The notes under the pieces are model-generated. The model had not been told where the DNA came from, did no database searches, and worked only from the letters and a program-made list of their open reading frames with translations. Shown one piece after another: positions 8,055-16,995 of a stretch of DNA of 64,000 nt. A program made the position numbers and the translations under genes. The stretch is from Verrucomicrobiota bacterium (GTDB lineage: Bacteria > Verrucomicrobiota > Verrucomicrobiia > CAIQCK01), in contig JACRJX010000007.1 in NCBI GenBank assembly GCA_016235595.1, forward strand, positions 1-64,000, in the 5' to 3' direction. Position 1 is the stretch's first letter. Each line of letters starts with the position of its first letter.

Positions 8055-9300
8055 GCCATTCATTGACGAGCGAACCGCGTTGACCTGCGTCCACTGCGGG
8101 TTGTGCCTGACGTCTTGCCCAACCTATTTGGAGACCGGCGACGAGAACCTCTCGCCGCGCGGCCGCATCTACCTCATGCGCCAGCTTCTCAGCGGCCGGG
8201 TGCCGCTCAACGACGCGACGGTGCAGCCGCTGGACGTCTGCTTGGGCTGTCTCGGCTGTCAAACGGTTTGTCCGGGCAGCGTTCACTACGGCGAACTGAT
8301 CGAGCATACACGCGACTTCATCGAACACGGGTATCAGCGCTCGCTCTATCAGTGGTTGCTGCGGCGCGTGCTCGTCGAGCAGGTGTTTCCGTTTCCGTGG
8401 CGGACGAAACTGGCGCTGGCGCCGCTGCAATTCATCCGCTGGCTCCGCGTGGAAGGATGGCTGCCGCGTTTCACACGCGGCATGACGTCACTGGTGCCGG
8501 CCGGTTTCCGGAGCGAACCGCTGCCGCTGATCTCACCGACCGCCGCGACGGAGAAAAAAGGGCGGATTGGTTTCGTCGAAGGGTGCGTGCAAAGCGTGAT
8601 GTTTGGCCCAACCAACAGCGCTGTCGTGCGATTGCTGACCCGCGCGGGCTTCGATGTTGTAACGCCGCCGGGACAAGTGTGCTGCGGCGCGCTCTATTCG
8701 CACAGCGGCCACCTGGAAAAGGCGCGTGATTGCGCCCGCCGCAATATCGAGGTCTTCGAGCGGTTCGATGTGGACCACATCGTCATTGGCGGCTCCGGCT
8801 GTGGCGCAACGCTCAAGGAATACGGGTTGCTGCTCAAGGACGATCCCGACTGGGCCGCGCGCGGCAAGAATTTCGCCGCCAAGGTCCGCGACATGGTCGA
8901 GATCCTCAGCCCGGGCTCCTTCACTCTCAAAACTGAATCCATGCCGCTCGTGACCTACCACGACGCCTGCCATCTCAACCACGCGCAGGGCATCCGGCAG
9001 CAGCCTCGCGATTTGTTGAAGGCGGTTTGCGGCAGTCGATATGTCGAACTGCCGGAGAGCGACCTCTGCTGTGGCAGCGCCGGCAGCTACAATCTCACTC
9101 AGCCGGACATGGCGGCGCGGCTCCAGAAGCGCAAGGTTTCAAATATCCTGAAAACCGGCGCGTCGGTGGTGCTGACGACCAACCCCGGTTGCATGTTACA
9201 GATTCGCGCCGGTCTGGTTGCCGCGGGCCGGGCCGACATTGAAGTAGTGCATCTGGCGGATTTTCTGGATCGGCTTTTCTGCGTGAGTCGTTCGCGATAA
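8011..9300 (+). CDS. glcF: Glycolate oxidase iron-sulfur subunit GlcF
   Basis: A 429-residue subunit that takes electrons from GlcD/GlcE to the quinone pool. Near the N-terminus are two 4Fe-4S motifs, CVHCGLCLTSCP and CLGCLGCQTVCP. Two cysteine-rich CCG domains follow, the first with VEGC and VCCGAL and the second with YHDACHLNHAQG and DLCCGSAG, as in GlcF and heterodisulfide reductase subunits. The start overlaps glcE by 44 bases; a GTG at 8047 would cut the overlap to 8 bases and is a real alternative. A small inverted repeat around the stop codon is not a convincing terminator. Confidence 0.95.
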   Translation: MSSIQQTTSRPAVLKPFIDERTALTCVHCGLCLTSCPTYLETGDENLSPRGRIYLMRQLLSGRVPLNDATVQPLDVCLGCLGCQTVCPGSVHYGELIEHTRDFIEHGYQRSLYQWLLRRVLVEQVFPFPWRTKLALAPLQFIRWLRVEGWLPRFTRGMTSLVPAGFRSEPLPLISPTAATEKKGRIGFVEGCVQSVMFGPTNSAVVRLLTRAGFDVVTPPGQVCCGALYSHSGHLEKARDCARRNIEVFERFDVDHIVIGGSGCGATLKEYGLLLKDDPDWAARGKNFAAKVRDMVEILSPGSFTLKTESMPLVTYHDACHLNHAQGIRQQPRDLLKAVCGSRYVELPESDLCCGSAGSYNLTQPDMAARLQKRKVSNILKTGASVVLTTNPGCMLQIRAGLVAAGRADIEVVHLADFLDRLFCVSRSR

Positions 9301-9366
9301 CCGCCACGTTTGCGGTTGCTGGTGGACGCGGCGCGGTGAATGACCACGCGTGAAGGAAATGGAACG

Positions 9367-12300
9367 ATGAATTCTGCGATCAACCTCATGAACCTCGCCC
9401 GTTGTATTGTTGGACTGGCGCTTTGGACGACTGGTGCAGCCTCGGCTTGGGCCGCGTGGCCGGCCTATCGGCACGACGCACAGCGAAGCGGCATTTCCGC
9501 CGAGGAGATCAAACTGCCGCTGACGGAAGCCTGGATGCATCGGTCGGCTGCGCCCAACCCGGCATGGCCCGAACTGCCCGCCAAACAGGATGTCTTCCGC
9601 CGTGTTGCGAGTCTTGGCCCCACGACCACCTACGACCGGGCGTTTCACGTGGCAGTCGCGGATGGTGCTCTCTATTACGGTTCCTCGGCCGATGACACGG
9701 TGCGTTGTCTCGACGCTGCCGACGGACGCGTCCGTTGGACGTTCACGACCGACGGTCCCGTGCGGCTGGCGCCGGTCGTCGTGGATGGCCGGGTGTATGT
9801 CGGCTCCGATGACGGGTGCGTCTATTGTCTGCGTGCTGACGACGGCGGCGTGGTGTGGAAATATCGCGGCGGGCCGGAAGACCGCCGTCTGCCGGGCAAC
9901 GGCCGGATGATGTCGCTGTGGCCGGTGCGTTGCGGAGTCGTGGTTGACGAAGGCGTCGTCTATTTCTGCACCGGTCTGTTTCCGTCGCAAGGCAGCTATC
10001 TCTGCGCCGTCAGCGCGAAAGACGGCACGGAACTCTGGAAGCAGCCGATTGAGGTTGTCTCGCAAGGCTATCTGCTCGCGTCGCCTTCGCACCTCTACGT
10101 GCCGACCGGGCGCACGGCTCCGATGGCGTTCGACCGCCAGACGGGAAAGCCGGTGGCGTCGCTGCCCGGCGCCGGAGCGAACCGGCGGGCGGGCGGCTGT
10201 TTTGCGGTGCTGGTGGATGACACCGTGCTCTACAGCGCCGGTGAAACGGCGGGCATCCAGGCCGGCTCGCCGCTATCGAAGGACAAGGTTGTCTTTGCCG
10301 ACGGGCTGCGAGTTGTTGCCGACAAGACCATGTGCTACATCCTATCGAGGGATCGCCTCAGCGCTGTGGATCGCGCGCACTGGCTGGAACTCAGTCGTCT
10401 GCAAGCCAAGGCCAAAAAGACGCCGCAGGATTTGTCGCGGATCAAGGCGCTGGGCGGCACACGCAGGGATTACGTCAAATGGGAGACGCCCGTTCCCGAC
10501 GGTTGCGAGCTGGTTCTGGCGGGCAATACGGTTCTCGTCGGCGAACCGGAGCGCGTTTCGGCCTACGATGTCACCGACGGTAAAATGCTCTGGCGGGGCA
10601 ACGTGCAGGGCAAGGCCCATGGTCTCGCCGTGAGTGACGGACGACTTTACGTGAGCACCGACCGGGGCATCATCCACTGCTTCCAGCCCGGCAAGCCGTT
10701 GCCGGGCGGACCGGTTACCTTCGAGTTCGTCGAAGAAGCGGCGAGACCTTCTCCGTTTCCTGCGGATGCCCAATCATCCCTGTATGCCCAAGCAGCCCGG
10801 ACTGCGATCCAGCGCGCGGGCACGACCCGGGGCTACTGTCTGGTGCTCGGTTCGGGCTCGGGGCGGTTGGCTTATGAAATCGCCAGACGTTCCCAGTTTC
10901 AGGTCGTGGGCGTTGAGCCGGACGCCCGGCGCGTCGCGGAATCCCGACGGCGCCTCGCTGAGGCCGGACTCTACGGGACGCGCGTGACGATTCACCAAGG
11001 CGACGACACGAAGCTTCCGTTTCAGAAATGCTGGGCGAACTTGATCGTCTCCGAGGAAACGCTGCGCAGTGGAAAATTGCCCGATTCAGCCGCTGAGGTT
11101 CAGCGAGTGTTGCGGCCTTCCGGCGGCGTGGTGGCTTTCGTGACATCTGACGCGTCGGCCTGCGGCCGGTTCGATGACTGGGGCAAACAAACTATCGCCG
11201 GCTGGAAGGTAGAGAAGTCCGGCGATTTCGTGGTCGGCTTGGCCTCGCGCGGGGCGTTGCCGGGCGCGGGTGAGTGGTCGCATTTTTACGGCGATGCGGG
11301 CAATACGGCCTGCAGTGGAGACGCTATGGCTGCCGGGGCTGTGGATCTGCAATGGTTTGGCCGGCCCGGCCCGCGCCAGATGCCCGACCGGCACGACAAG
11401 AACGTTGGGCCTCTGTATAAGAACGGCCGCTTGTTCGTGTCCGGAGACAACTACGTGGTGGCCGCGGATGCTTACAACGGCACGATCTTGTGGGAACGCG
11501 ACGTGCCGGAATCGATCCGGCTGGCGGCGTTCAAGAACTGCGGCAACATGGCGGCAGCGGATGATTGCCTGTACATCGCCTCCGGCAGCGATTGTCTGGC
11601 TTTGAACGCGCAGACCGGCGAACTGCGCAAGACATTCAGTGTCCCCGTCTCCGCCGACGGCAGCAATAACGAATGGGGCTACGTGGCCGTCGAGGGCGAT
11701 CTGCTGGTGGGCAGCGTGACGCGGCGCGGCGGGGCGTTCCGCGCCCAGACCATGTACACTGAAGTGCTCCTCTGGCGTGATTCCATGCCGGTGGTTTGCA
11801 GCGACTCGCTCCTGGTTCACCAGCGCACCTCCGGCCGGCGGCTCTGGACGTATGTGCCCGCGCGCGGCGTCATCGTCAACCCGACCCTCGCGCTCGGCGG
11901 CGAGCGCGTCTATTTCATCGAGAGCACCAACCCTGCATCGCGGGCGGTGGCCGACAGCCGCGTCAAGCTGACAACACTCCTCGGTCAAGGCGCGGACTTG
12001 GTGGCACTGGACATCCGCACCGGCAAAGTGCTGTGGCGAAAGCCGGCGCAATTGGAGGCCATTGAGCACATCGTCTATTTGAGCTACGCCAGCGGCAAGC
12101 TGCTGGTGACGGGAACCAGGAACGTGCTCGTGGAGAAGAGCCGGCGTGTCCGTTACGACCTCGCTGCTTTCGATGCCGGCACCGGCGAGCGTCTCTGGCG
12201 GAACACGCAGACGCCTGTTCCCGACCACATCCTGCAAGGTCCGCATGGCGAGCAAGTGCAGCATCCGGCCATCGTGGGTAATGTGGTTTACAGCACGGGC

Positions 12301-12588
12301 TTCGCCTGCAACATCAACACAGGCGAGCCGGTGGACGGCTGGAAATGGCAGAAGAGCGGCAACTGCGGCACGCTGTCCACCTCTGCCACCTGCGCCTTCA
12401 GCCGCTATGACAATCCCCGGATGTTTGACCTGAAGAGCGGCGAGCATACCGTCCTGACCACCGCCATCCGCCCCGGTTGCTGGATCAACATCATTCCTGC
12501 CGGCGGGTTGATTCTGATTCCCGAAGCCAGCGCCGGGTGCACGTGTGGTCACCCGATTCAAACCACTGTCGCGCTAACCCCGCGATGA
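9367..12588 (+). CDS. Secreted PQQ-like beta-propeller protein with embedded SAM-methyltransferase-like domain
   Basis: A 1073-residue exported protein. The start ATG 9367 follows AAGGAAA and opens with a signal peptide ending near AWA (about residue 29). Repeated outer-propeller motifs of the type DAADGRVRWTF, DGRVYVGSDDG and DIRTGKVLWRK occur both before (about 30-465) and after (about 630-1073) a Rossmann-like insert at about 485-600. That insert has the methyltransferase-like motif LVLGSGSGRLAYEIA, an acidic VVGVEPD strand end, QGDD and a VLRPSGG motif IV/V. The same domain combination is known from planctomycete and verrucomicrobial genomes. Whether an exported methyltransferase can obtain SAM is unclear, so the insert may be structural. 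The downstream hydrolase starts 26 bases after the stop and is probably co-transcribed. Confidence 0.85.
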   Translation: MNSAINLMNLARCIVGLALWTTGAASAWAAWPAYRHDAQRSGISAEEIKLPLTEAWMHRSAAPNPAWPELPAKQDVFRRVASLGPTTTYDRAFHVAVADGALYYGSSADDTVRCLDAADGRVRWTFTTDGPVRLAPVVVDGRVYVGSDDGCVYCLRADDGGVVWKYRGGPEDRRLPGNGRMMSLWPVRCGVVVDEGVVYFCTGLFPSQGSYLCAVSAKDGTELWKQPIEVVSQGYLLASPSHLYVPTGRTAPMAFDRQTGKPVASLPGAGANRRAGGCFAVLVDDTVLYSAGETAGIQAGSPLSKDKVVFADGLRVVADKTMCYILSRDRLSAVDRAHWLELSRLQAKAKKTPQDLSRIKALGGTRRDYVKWETPVPDGCELVLAGNTVLVGEPERVSAYDVTDGKMLWRGNVQGKAHGLAVSDGRLYVSTDRGIIHCFQPGKPLPGGPVTFEFVEEAARPSPFPADAQSSLYAQAARTAIQRAGTTRGYCLVLGSGSGRLAYEIARRSQFQVVGVEPDARRVAESRRRLAEAGLYGTRVTIHQGDDTKLPFQKCWANLIVSEETLRSGKLPDSAAEVQRVLRPSGGVVAFVTSDASACGRFDDWGKQTIAGWKVEKSGDFVVGLASRGALPGAGEWSHFYGDAGNTACSGDAMAAGAVDLQWFGRPGPRQMPDRHDKNVGPLYKNGRLFVSGDNYVVAADAYNGTILWERDVPESIRLAAFKNCGNMAAADDCLYIASGSDCLALNAQTGELRKTFSVPVSADGSNNEWGYVAVEGDLLVGSVTRRGGAFRAQTMYTEVLLWRDSMPVVCSDSLLVHQRTSGRRLWTYVPARGVIVNPTLALGGERVYFIESTNPASRAVADSRVKLTTLLGQGADLVALDIRTGKVLWRKPAQLEAIEHIVYLSYASGKLLVTGTRNVLVEKSRRVRYDLAAFDAGTGERLWRNTQTPVPDHILQGPHGEQVQHPAIVGNVVYSTGFACNINTGEPVDGWKWQKSGNCGTLSTSATCAFSRYDNPRMFDLKSGEHTVLTTAIRPGCWINIIPAGGLILIPEASAGCTCGHPIQTTVALTPR

Positions 12589-12614
12589 GCGGTCGTTGTC
12601 GAATTGCGAAAGAT

Positions 12615-14666
12615 ATGAAAATAACCTGTTGGAAGAGACAACTGTGGTTTGCTGGAATTCTGGGCTTGGTTTTCACGGCTTCCACGCAAGCCGAGGTCTT
12701 GCGCGTGGAGGTTCGCGAGCGTCAGCCGTTTGCCGGCGGGCATGAGTTTGGGCAGGTGGGCGCTTACGAGAAAATCGTCGGGCGACTGCATTGCGAGGTG
12801 GACCCGGAAGACGCCAGCCAGGCGCGCATTGCCGACATCAAGCTCGCGCCGCGAAACGCGCGGGGGCGGGTCGAGTTCTGGACGGACTTTTTCCTGCTCA
12901 AACCGGCGGACGCGCGGCGCGGCAACGGGCGGCTGCTCTACGACGTAAACAATCGCGGCAACAAGCTTGCCCTCTGGACGTTCAACGAGGCCCGCGGCAA
13001 CAACCCCACCACGCTCGCCGACGCCGGCAATGGTTTCCTGATGCGCAACGGATGGTCGGTGTTGTGGTGCGGTTGGAACGGCGAGGTTGCGCCGGGCGAA
13101 AACCGGCTCGTGGCGGGATTGCCGGTCGCGCAGGAGAACGGCAAGCCGATCACCGGCAAGGTTCACGTGGAAATCTGCCGCGACCAGCCGGTGGAGAGTT
13201 CGCCGTTTTATTGGACGCCGTGGGCGATTGCCATTCCGTATCCGCCGGTGAGTCTCGACACCAAACAGGCGCGGCTCACGATGCGTCCCGACCGCTCCAA
13301 ACCGGCGGTGGAAATTGCCGCGGATCAGTGGGCGTTTGCGCGTGCCGAGAACGGCAAGCCGGTCGCCGACGCGGGGCAGTTATGGGTGCGGGGCGGAATC
13401 CGGCCGGGCTGGCTCTACGAACTGGTTTATACGGCGCGCGACCCGCGTGTGTCGGGACTCGGGCTCGCCGCGGTGCGCGACTGCACTTCGTTCTTCCGCT
13501 ACGAAACCGCCGACCGTCAAGGCAATGCAAACCCGCTCGCGGGCGCCATCCAATACGCCTACGTCTTCGGTATCTCACAGTCAGGCCGGTTCGTGAACCA
13601 GTTCATCTACGAAGACTTCAATACCGACGAGCGGCGCCGCGTGGTGTTTGACGGCGCCTTTTCCCACGTCGGCGGGGCAGGGCGCGGATTGTTCAATTGC
13701 CGTTTCGGCATGGCCACGCTTTGCGCGGGCCAGCACGAAAACGTCCTCGTGCCATCCGAGTCGTTCCCGTTCAATACCTTGCCGCAAACCGATCCGGTGA
13801 CACGACGCACGGGCGACATTCTGGCCAGCGTGCGCACGCGCGGCCAGGTGCCGAAAATCTTCTACACGCAGAGTTCGACGGAGTATTGGACCCGGGGTGC
13901 GTCGCTGCTGCACACCGACGTGAACGGCAGGCAGGATGTGTCGCTCGATCCACACGCGCGTCTCTACCTGGCGGCCGGCGCGCAGCATCTCGGCGGTGGC
14001 TCGACCAACCGCGGCAGTTATCAAAATCCGTGCAACCCGCTCAATGACCGGCCCTATATGCTACGCGCGCTATTGGTGGCGTTGGACGAATGGACCAGCC
14101 GCGGCCTGCCACCGCCAGAGAGCCGTTATCCGCGAATCAAAGATGGCACTCTGATCAGTGTGGACGAGTTCCGCGCGTTGTTTCCAAAAGTTCCCGGCGT
14201 GCAGTTGCCGACGACCTGTTACACGCCGCTACGGCTCGACTTCGGACCGCGTTGGGAGAAGGAAGGCATCGCTGACATCGTGCCTCCGAAGATTGGACGG
14301 CCGTATCGGATGTTGGTGCCTGCTGTTGACCACGATGGGAACGAACTGGCGGGCGTCCGTCTGCCGGACGTGGCCGTGCCGTTGGCGACCTACACCGGCT
14401 GGAATCTGCGCGCGTCGTCATGCGGCGCGGAAGGCATGCTCGCGCCATACTGTGGCTCGTATCTGCCGTTTGCTCTCACGTATGAGGAGCGCCTCAAAGC
14501 CAACGATCCCCGGCCCGCCGTGCGCGAGCGTTACCCGAGCCGCATGGTCTATCTGTTCCACGTCAAGGAAGCCATCCGACGGCTTCGCGGCGAGCGCCTG
14601 CTGCTGGAAGAGGATGCGGAAACTCTGCTGAAGCTGGCGGGCGAGCGGCAGCTTTGGGAACCGTAG
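12615..14666 (+). CDS. Secreted alpha/beta hydrolase domain protein
   Basis: A 683-residue protein with a signal peptide (hydrophobic run WFAGILGLVF, cleavage near residue 21-27). It resembles the large alpha/beta hydrolase domain family of planctomycetes, verrucomicrobia and proteobacteria, whose substrates are mostly unknown. The nucleophile elbow is G-I-S-Q-S-G at residues 319-324, with Ser321 the likely nucleophile; a candidate acid and a QHLGG histidine come later (about 460). The start ATG 12615 gives a clean signal peptide; ATG 12585 overlaps the preceding stop as ATGA and would add ten residues. It probably forms an operon with the propeller-methyltransferase gene and converges on the Gfo/Idh gene 24 bases away. 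Confidence 0.85.
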   Translation: MKITCWKRQLWFAGILGLVFTASTQAEVLRVEVRERQPFAGGHEFGQVGAYEKIVGRLHCEVDPEDASQARIADIKLAPRNARGRVEFWTDFFLLKPADARRGNGRLLYDVNNRGNKLALWTFNEARGNNPTTLADAGNGFLMRNGWSVLWCGWNGEVAPGENRLVAGLPVAQENGKPITGKVHVEICRDQPVESSPFYWTPWAIAIPYPPVSLDTKQARLTMRPDRSKPAVEIAADQWAFARAENGKPVADAGQLWVRGGIRPGWLYELVYTARDPRVSGLGLAAVRDCTSFFRYETADRQGNANPLAGAIQYAYVFGISQSGRFVNQFIYEDFNTDERRRVVFDGAFSHVGGAGRGLFNCRFGMATLCAGQHENVLVPSESFPFNTLPQTDPVTRRTGDILASVRTRGQVPKIFYTQSSTEYWTRGASLLHTDVNGRQDVSLDPHARLYLAAGAQHLGGGSTNRGSYQNPCNPLNDRPYMLRALLVALDEWTSRGLPPPESRYPRIKDGTLISVDEFRALFPKVPGVQLPTTCYTPLRLDFGPRWEKEGIADIVPPKIGRPYRMLVPAVDHDGNELAGVRLPDVAVPLATYTGWNLRASSCGAEGMLAPYCGSYLPFALTYEERLKANDPRPAVRERYPSRMVYLFHVKEAIRRLRGERLLLEEDAETLLKLAGERQLWEP

Positions 14667-14690
14667 CAGCGGCGGCGTTCTGCGCAGCCG

Positions 14691-16049
14691 TCAGATCTCA
14701 ATCGTCTTACCCGGAATCGGCGCGGGATAGATGCCATCAGCGTCGGCTTGAATAGGCGCGGGCGAGTCAAGGGTCAGGCTGTCAATGTCCTTCACATACT
14801 GGAAGGTTGAGTTCATGGCCTGGTCCCACGTCACCATCTGGCCAGTGTGCGTGGCCATGCGGCCCATGAGCGCGGCGAGATCGGCTTCGGCGGCACGGCG
14901 GGCTTCGTTGTGCGGCTTGTCGTTGCGAATGGCGTCGAGCAGCGCCTGCCACTCGGCATGGTAGGGATTGATGTCCTTCTGCCCGTAACGCCACGCGATG
15001 TTCGCGTCGTCGGTCACCTGGTTCTTGTAAATGCACGGGTCGGGGTCGCCGAGGTTGGCCATGATGCGGGCCGAGCCTTTGGTGCCGTGAGCGAAGTCGG
15101 AGTAGGTTTGCCAGCAGCCGGTCATGTGGCGCGAGAACGCAAACAGCTTCGTGCCATCGGCGAAAGTGAACTCCACCGAGTAGTGATCGAAGAGGTTGCC
15201 GGCTTCCTTGTGCGTGCGACCGCCGAAGCCCTGCGCGGAAACGGGCCACGCACCCTTGGCCCAACAGGCCACATCCACGTTGTGGCAGTGCCAGTCCACG
15301 AAGAAACTGCCCGAGGTCCAGTTGAATCGGACGCCGTTCTGAAGCTGAAACATTATTTCGTTCATGCCTTTCGGCAACGGTGGCGTGTGGCAGGGGCCGT
15401 GAACGCGATAGATGCGCAACGTGTGCAGGTCGCCGATCTCGCCGCCGTGGATGCGCTTGATGACCTCCTGTCGCGCCTTGGAGTGACGCCACATGAAACC
15501 GCAACCGACCTTGAGTTTTTTCTTCTCGGAAAGTTCGGCGGCTTTCAGCAGCCGGCGCACAGCGGGCGCGTCCACGGCGAACGATTTCTCCATGAAAACG
15601 TTCACGCCTTTTTGCACGGCGTATTCAAAGTGCACCGGCCGGAACGCTGCTTGCGTGGTGAGCAGCACCACGTCGCCAGGACTGAGGGAATCTATCGCCT
15701 TCTTGTAAGCGTCGAAGCCGATGAACTTCCGTTCCGGCGTCACGTCCACCTTCTCATCAAACTTCGCCTTCAAACTGGTCAGGCTCTTGTCCATCTTCTG
15801 CTCGAACAGGTCGGCCATCGCGTGGAGCATGACCGGGTCGCCCTTGGCGGCAAACGCATCGGCGACCGCGCCCGTGCCGCGTCCCCCGCAGCCGACCAAT
15901 GCGAGCTTGGTCGTGCCGCCGCCGGCTGCATGGCAGTGCGGCAGAGCGATGCCCGCCAGCGCCGAGGCCGCGACGACGCGTCCAGAGAGTTCCAGAAACT
16001 CGCGACGGGAAGGGGATGTTACGGTGGAGGTGGGCTTCGATGCATTCAT
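14691..16049 (-). CDS. Tat-exported Gfo/Idh/MocA family oxidoreductase
   Basis: A 452-residue protein with a twin-arginine signal, SRREFLELSG, then a hydrophobic stretch and an Ala-rich cleavage region (about residues 14-42). A Rossmann NAD(P) domain follows, with ALVGCGGRGTG, then VFMEKSF at about 155, the usual position of the catalytic EKP-type lysine of the family (here EKS). The C-terminal alpha/beta domain carries the conserved-looking DWHCHNVDVACW segment. Such periplasmic members are abundant in Verrucomicrobiota and Planctomycetota and act on sugars or sugar derivatives. The substrate cannot be read from sequence. It depends on the Tat system encoded near 52 kb. Confidence 0.93.
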   Translation of the reverse strand: MNASKPTSTVTSPSRREFLELSGRVVAASALAGIALPHCHAAGGGTTKLALVGCGGRGTGAVADAFAAKGDPVMLHAMADLFEQKMDKSLTSLKAKFDEKVDVTPERKFIGFDAYKKAIDSLSPGDVVLLTTQAAFRPVHFEYAVQKGVNVFMEKSFAVDAPAVRRLLKAAELSEKKKLKVGCGFMWRHSKARQEVIKRIHGGEIGDLHTLRIYRVHGPCHTPPLPKGMNEIMFQLQNGVRFNWTSGSFFVDWHCHNVDVACWAKGAWPVSAQGFGGRTHKEAGNLFDHYSVEFTFADGTKLFAFSRHMTGCWQTYSDFAHGTKGSARIMANLGDPDPCIYKNQVTDDANIAWRYGQKDINPYHAEWQALLDAIRNDKPHNEARRAAEADLAALMGRMATHTGQMVTWDQAMNSTFQYVKDIDSLTLDSPAPIQADADGIYPAPIPGKTIEI

Positions 16050-16374
16050 GAGTTACTCCTGTTGCGCGGCTACGGTTTCCGCCGGACGCCGCAGTATTCT
16101 CCAGCGCTGAGATTACACGGCGGCGATGACGGCGTCGAGTGGGTTCCTCGTCACGCCATGCGCCGCTTGGGCGTTATAATGATCGCGCGATTTTGAACAC
16201 GAAAAAGTTTTTTGCTTTGACCGGTCGTGACATCGGCGTAGGCTGCGCGGTATCCTGATATGGCGGCAGAAATCCCAGCGAACGCAGCGTGTAAGAAACT
16301 TTGGCGCGGGTGCGCCGGAGAATGTCGATCTGCGGGCCCGTCCATCTGCGTTGCTGGCGCAACCTGGAAATCCA
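16050..16374. other. Divergent intergenic region, Gfo/Idh gene and methyltransferase-dprE operon
   Basis: About 325 bases between divergent genes. A TATAAT at 16174-16179 has no good -35. A better candidate promoter is listed separately. In-frame codons continue upstream of the methyltransferase to a stop at 16228, but no ATG is present there. Nothing else is recognised. Confidence 0.4.
16227..16256 (+). promoter_or_regulatory. Candidate promoter for methyltransferase-dprE operon
   Basis: GTGACA (five of six) and TATCCT (four of six) are separated by 18 bases, placing transcription start near 16263, about 110 bases upstream of the first gene. Weak sequence evidence only. Confidence 0.3.
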
Positions 16375-16995
16375 GTGCGACTTCTTAACTCTTTCTTGCG
16401 CAGCCTCCACGAACCGGTTTATGCGCGCCGGCTTGCCGTGCTCTCTGATCTCGTCGTGCAGGAGTTGAGGTCGGGCGACCGCGTGCTCGACGTCGGTTGT
16501 GGCTCGGGCCGGCTTGGGCAGGCGCTGCTGCGACATCCGGATCGCCCGGAGTCGCTCATAGTCCACGGCATGGAAACACAACGCCGGCCGGATTGCGCCG
16601 TACCGGTCACGATTTACGACGGCGCTTCGCTGCCGTTTGAAGAGGGTGCCTTTGATGTTGTAATCGTCGCCGACGTGCTGCATCACGCGAGCGACCCGAA
16701 TCATCTGCTGGAGGAATGCTGCCGCGTCTCGCGCCGGCTTGTTTTGGTGAAGGACCACAAGATCGACGGCTGGCTCGCGCAGTGGCGGTTGTGCCTGCTG
16801 GATTGGGCCGCCAACGCGCCCTACGACGTGCCGTGTCGTTATCGCTATGCGACGTTGGCGGAATGGCGCGAGGTGTTTGAGAGCCTGCCGGTGCACGTGA
16901 AGTCGGAACTTGTCTCCATGCGACTCTACCCCGCAGGATGGAATTGGTTCTTCGGCCGGCGTCTTCAATACTTTGCCGTACTCGAGGTCCTCTGA
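16375..16995 (+). CDS. Class I SAM-dependent methyltransferase
   Basis: A 206-residue cytoplasmic methyltransferase. Motif I reads VLDVGCGSGRLG (about residues 38-49), motif II contains HGME, and FDVVIVADVLHH is the motif IV region, as in the UbiE/Methyltransf_11 group. The acceptor is unknown. No ATG lies near the N-terminus: GTG 16375 has GGAAA six bases upstream and is chosen, while TTG 16351 would add eight residues. The stop directly abuts the DprE1-like gene, so it belongs to that operon and may modify a lipid- or glycan-linked product of the pathway; this last point is inference. Confidence 0.88.
   Translation: MRLLNSFLRSLHEPVYARRLAVLSDLVVQELRSGDRVLDVGCGSGRLGQALLRHPDRPESLIVHGMETQRRPDCAVPVTIYDGASLPFEEGAFDVVIVADVLHHASDPNHLLEECCRVSRRLVLVKDHKIDGWLAQWRLCLLDWAANAPYDVPCRYRYATLAEWREVFESLPVHVKSELVSMRLYPAGWNWFFGRRLQYFAVLEVL

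Noticed and set aside
9299..9317. Inverted repeat AACCGC...GCGGTT at the glcF stop as a terminator
   Set aside because: The stem is only 6 bases, overlaps the stop codon and has no T-run after it.
16174..16179. TATAAT as a promoter of the methyltransferase operon
   Set aside because: No acceptable -35 at 15-19 bases; the GTGACA/TATCCT pair downstream is slightly better.
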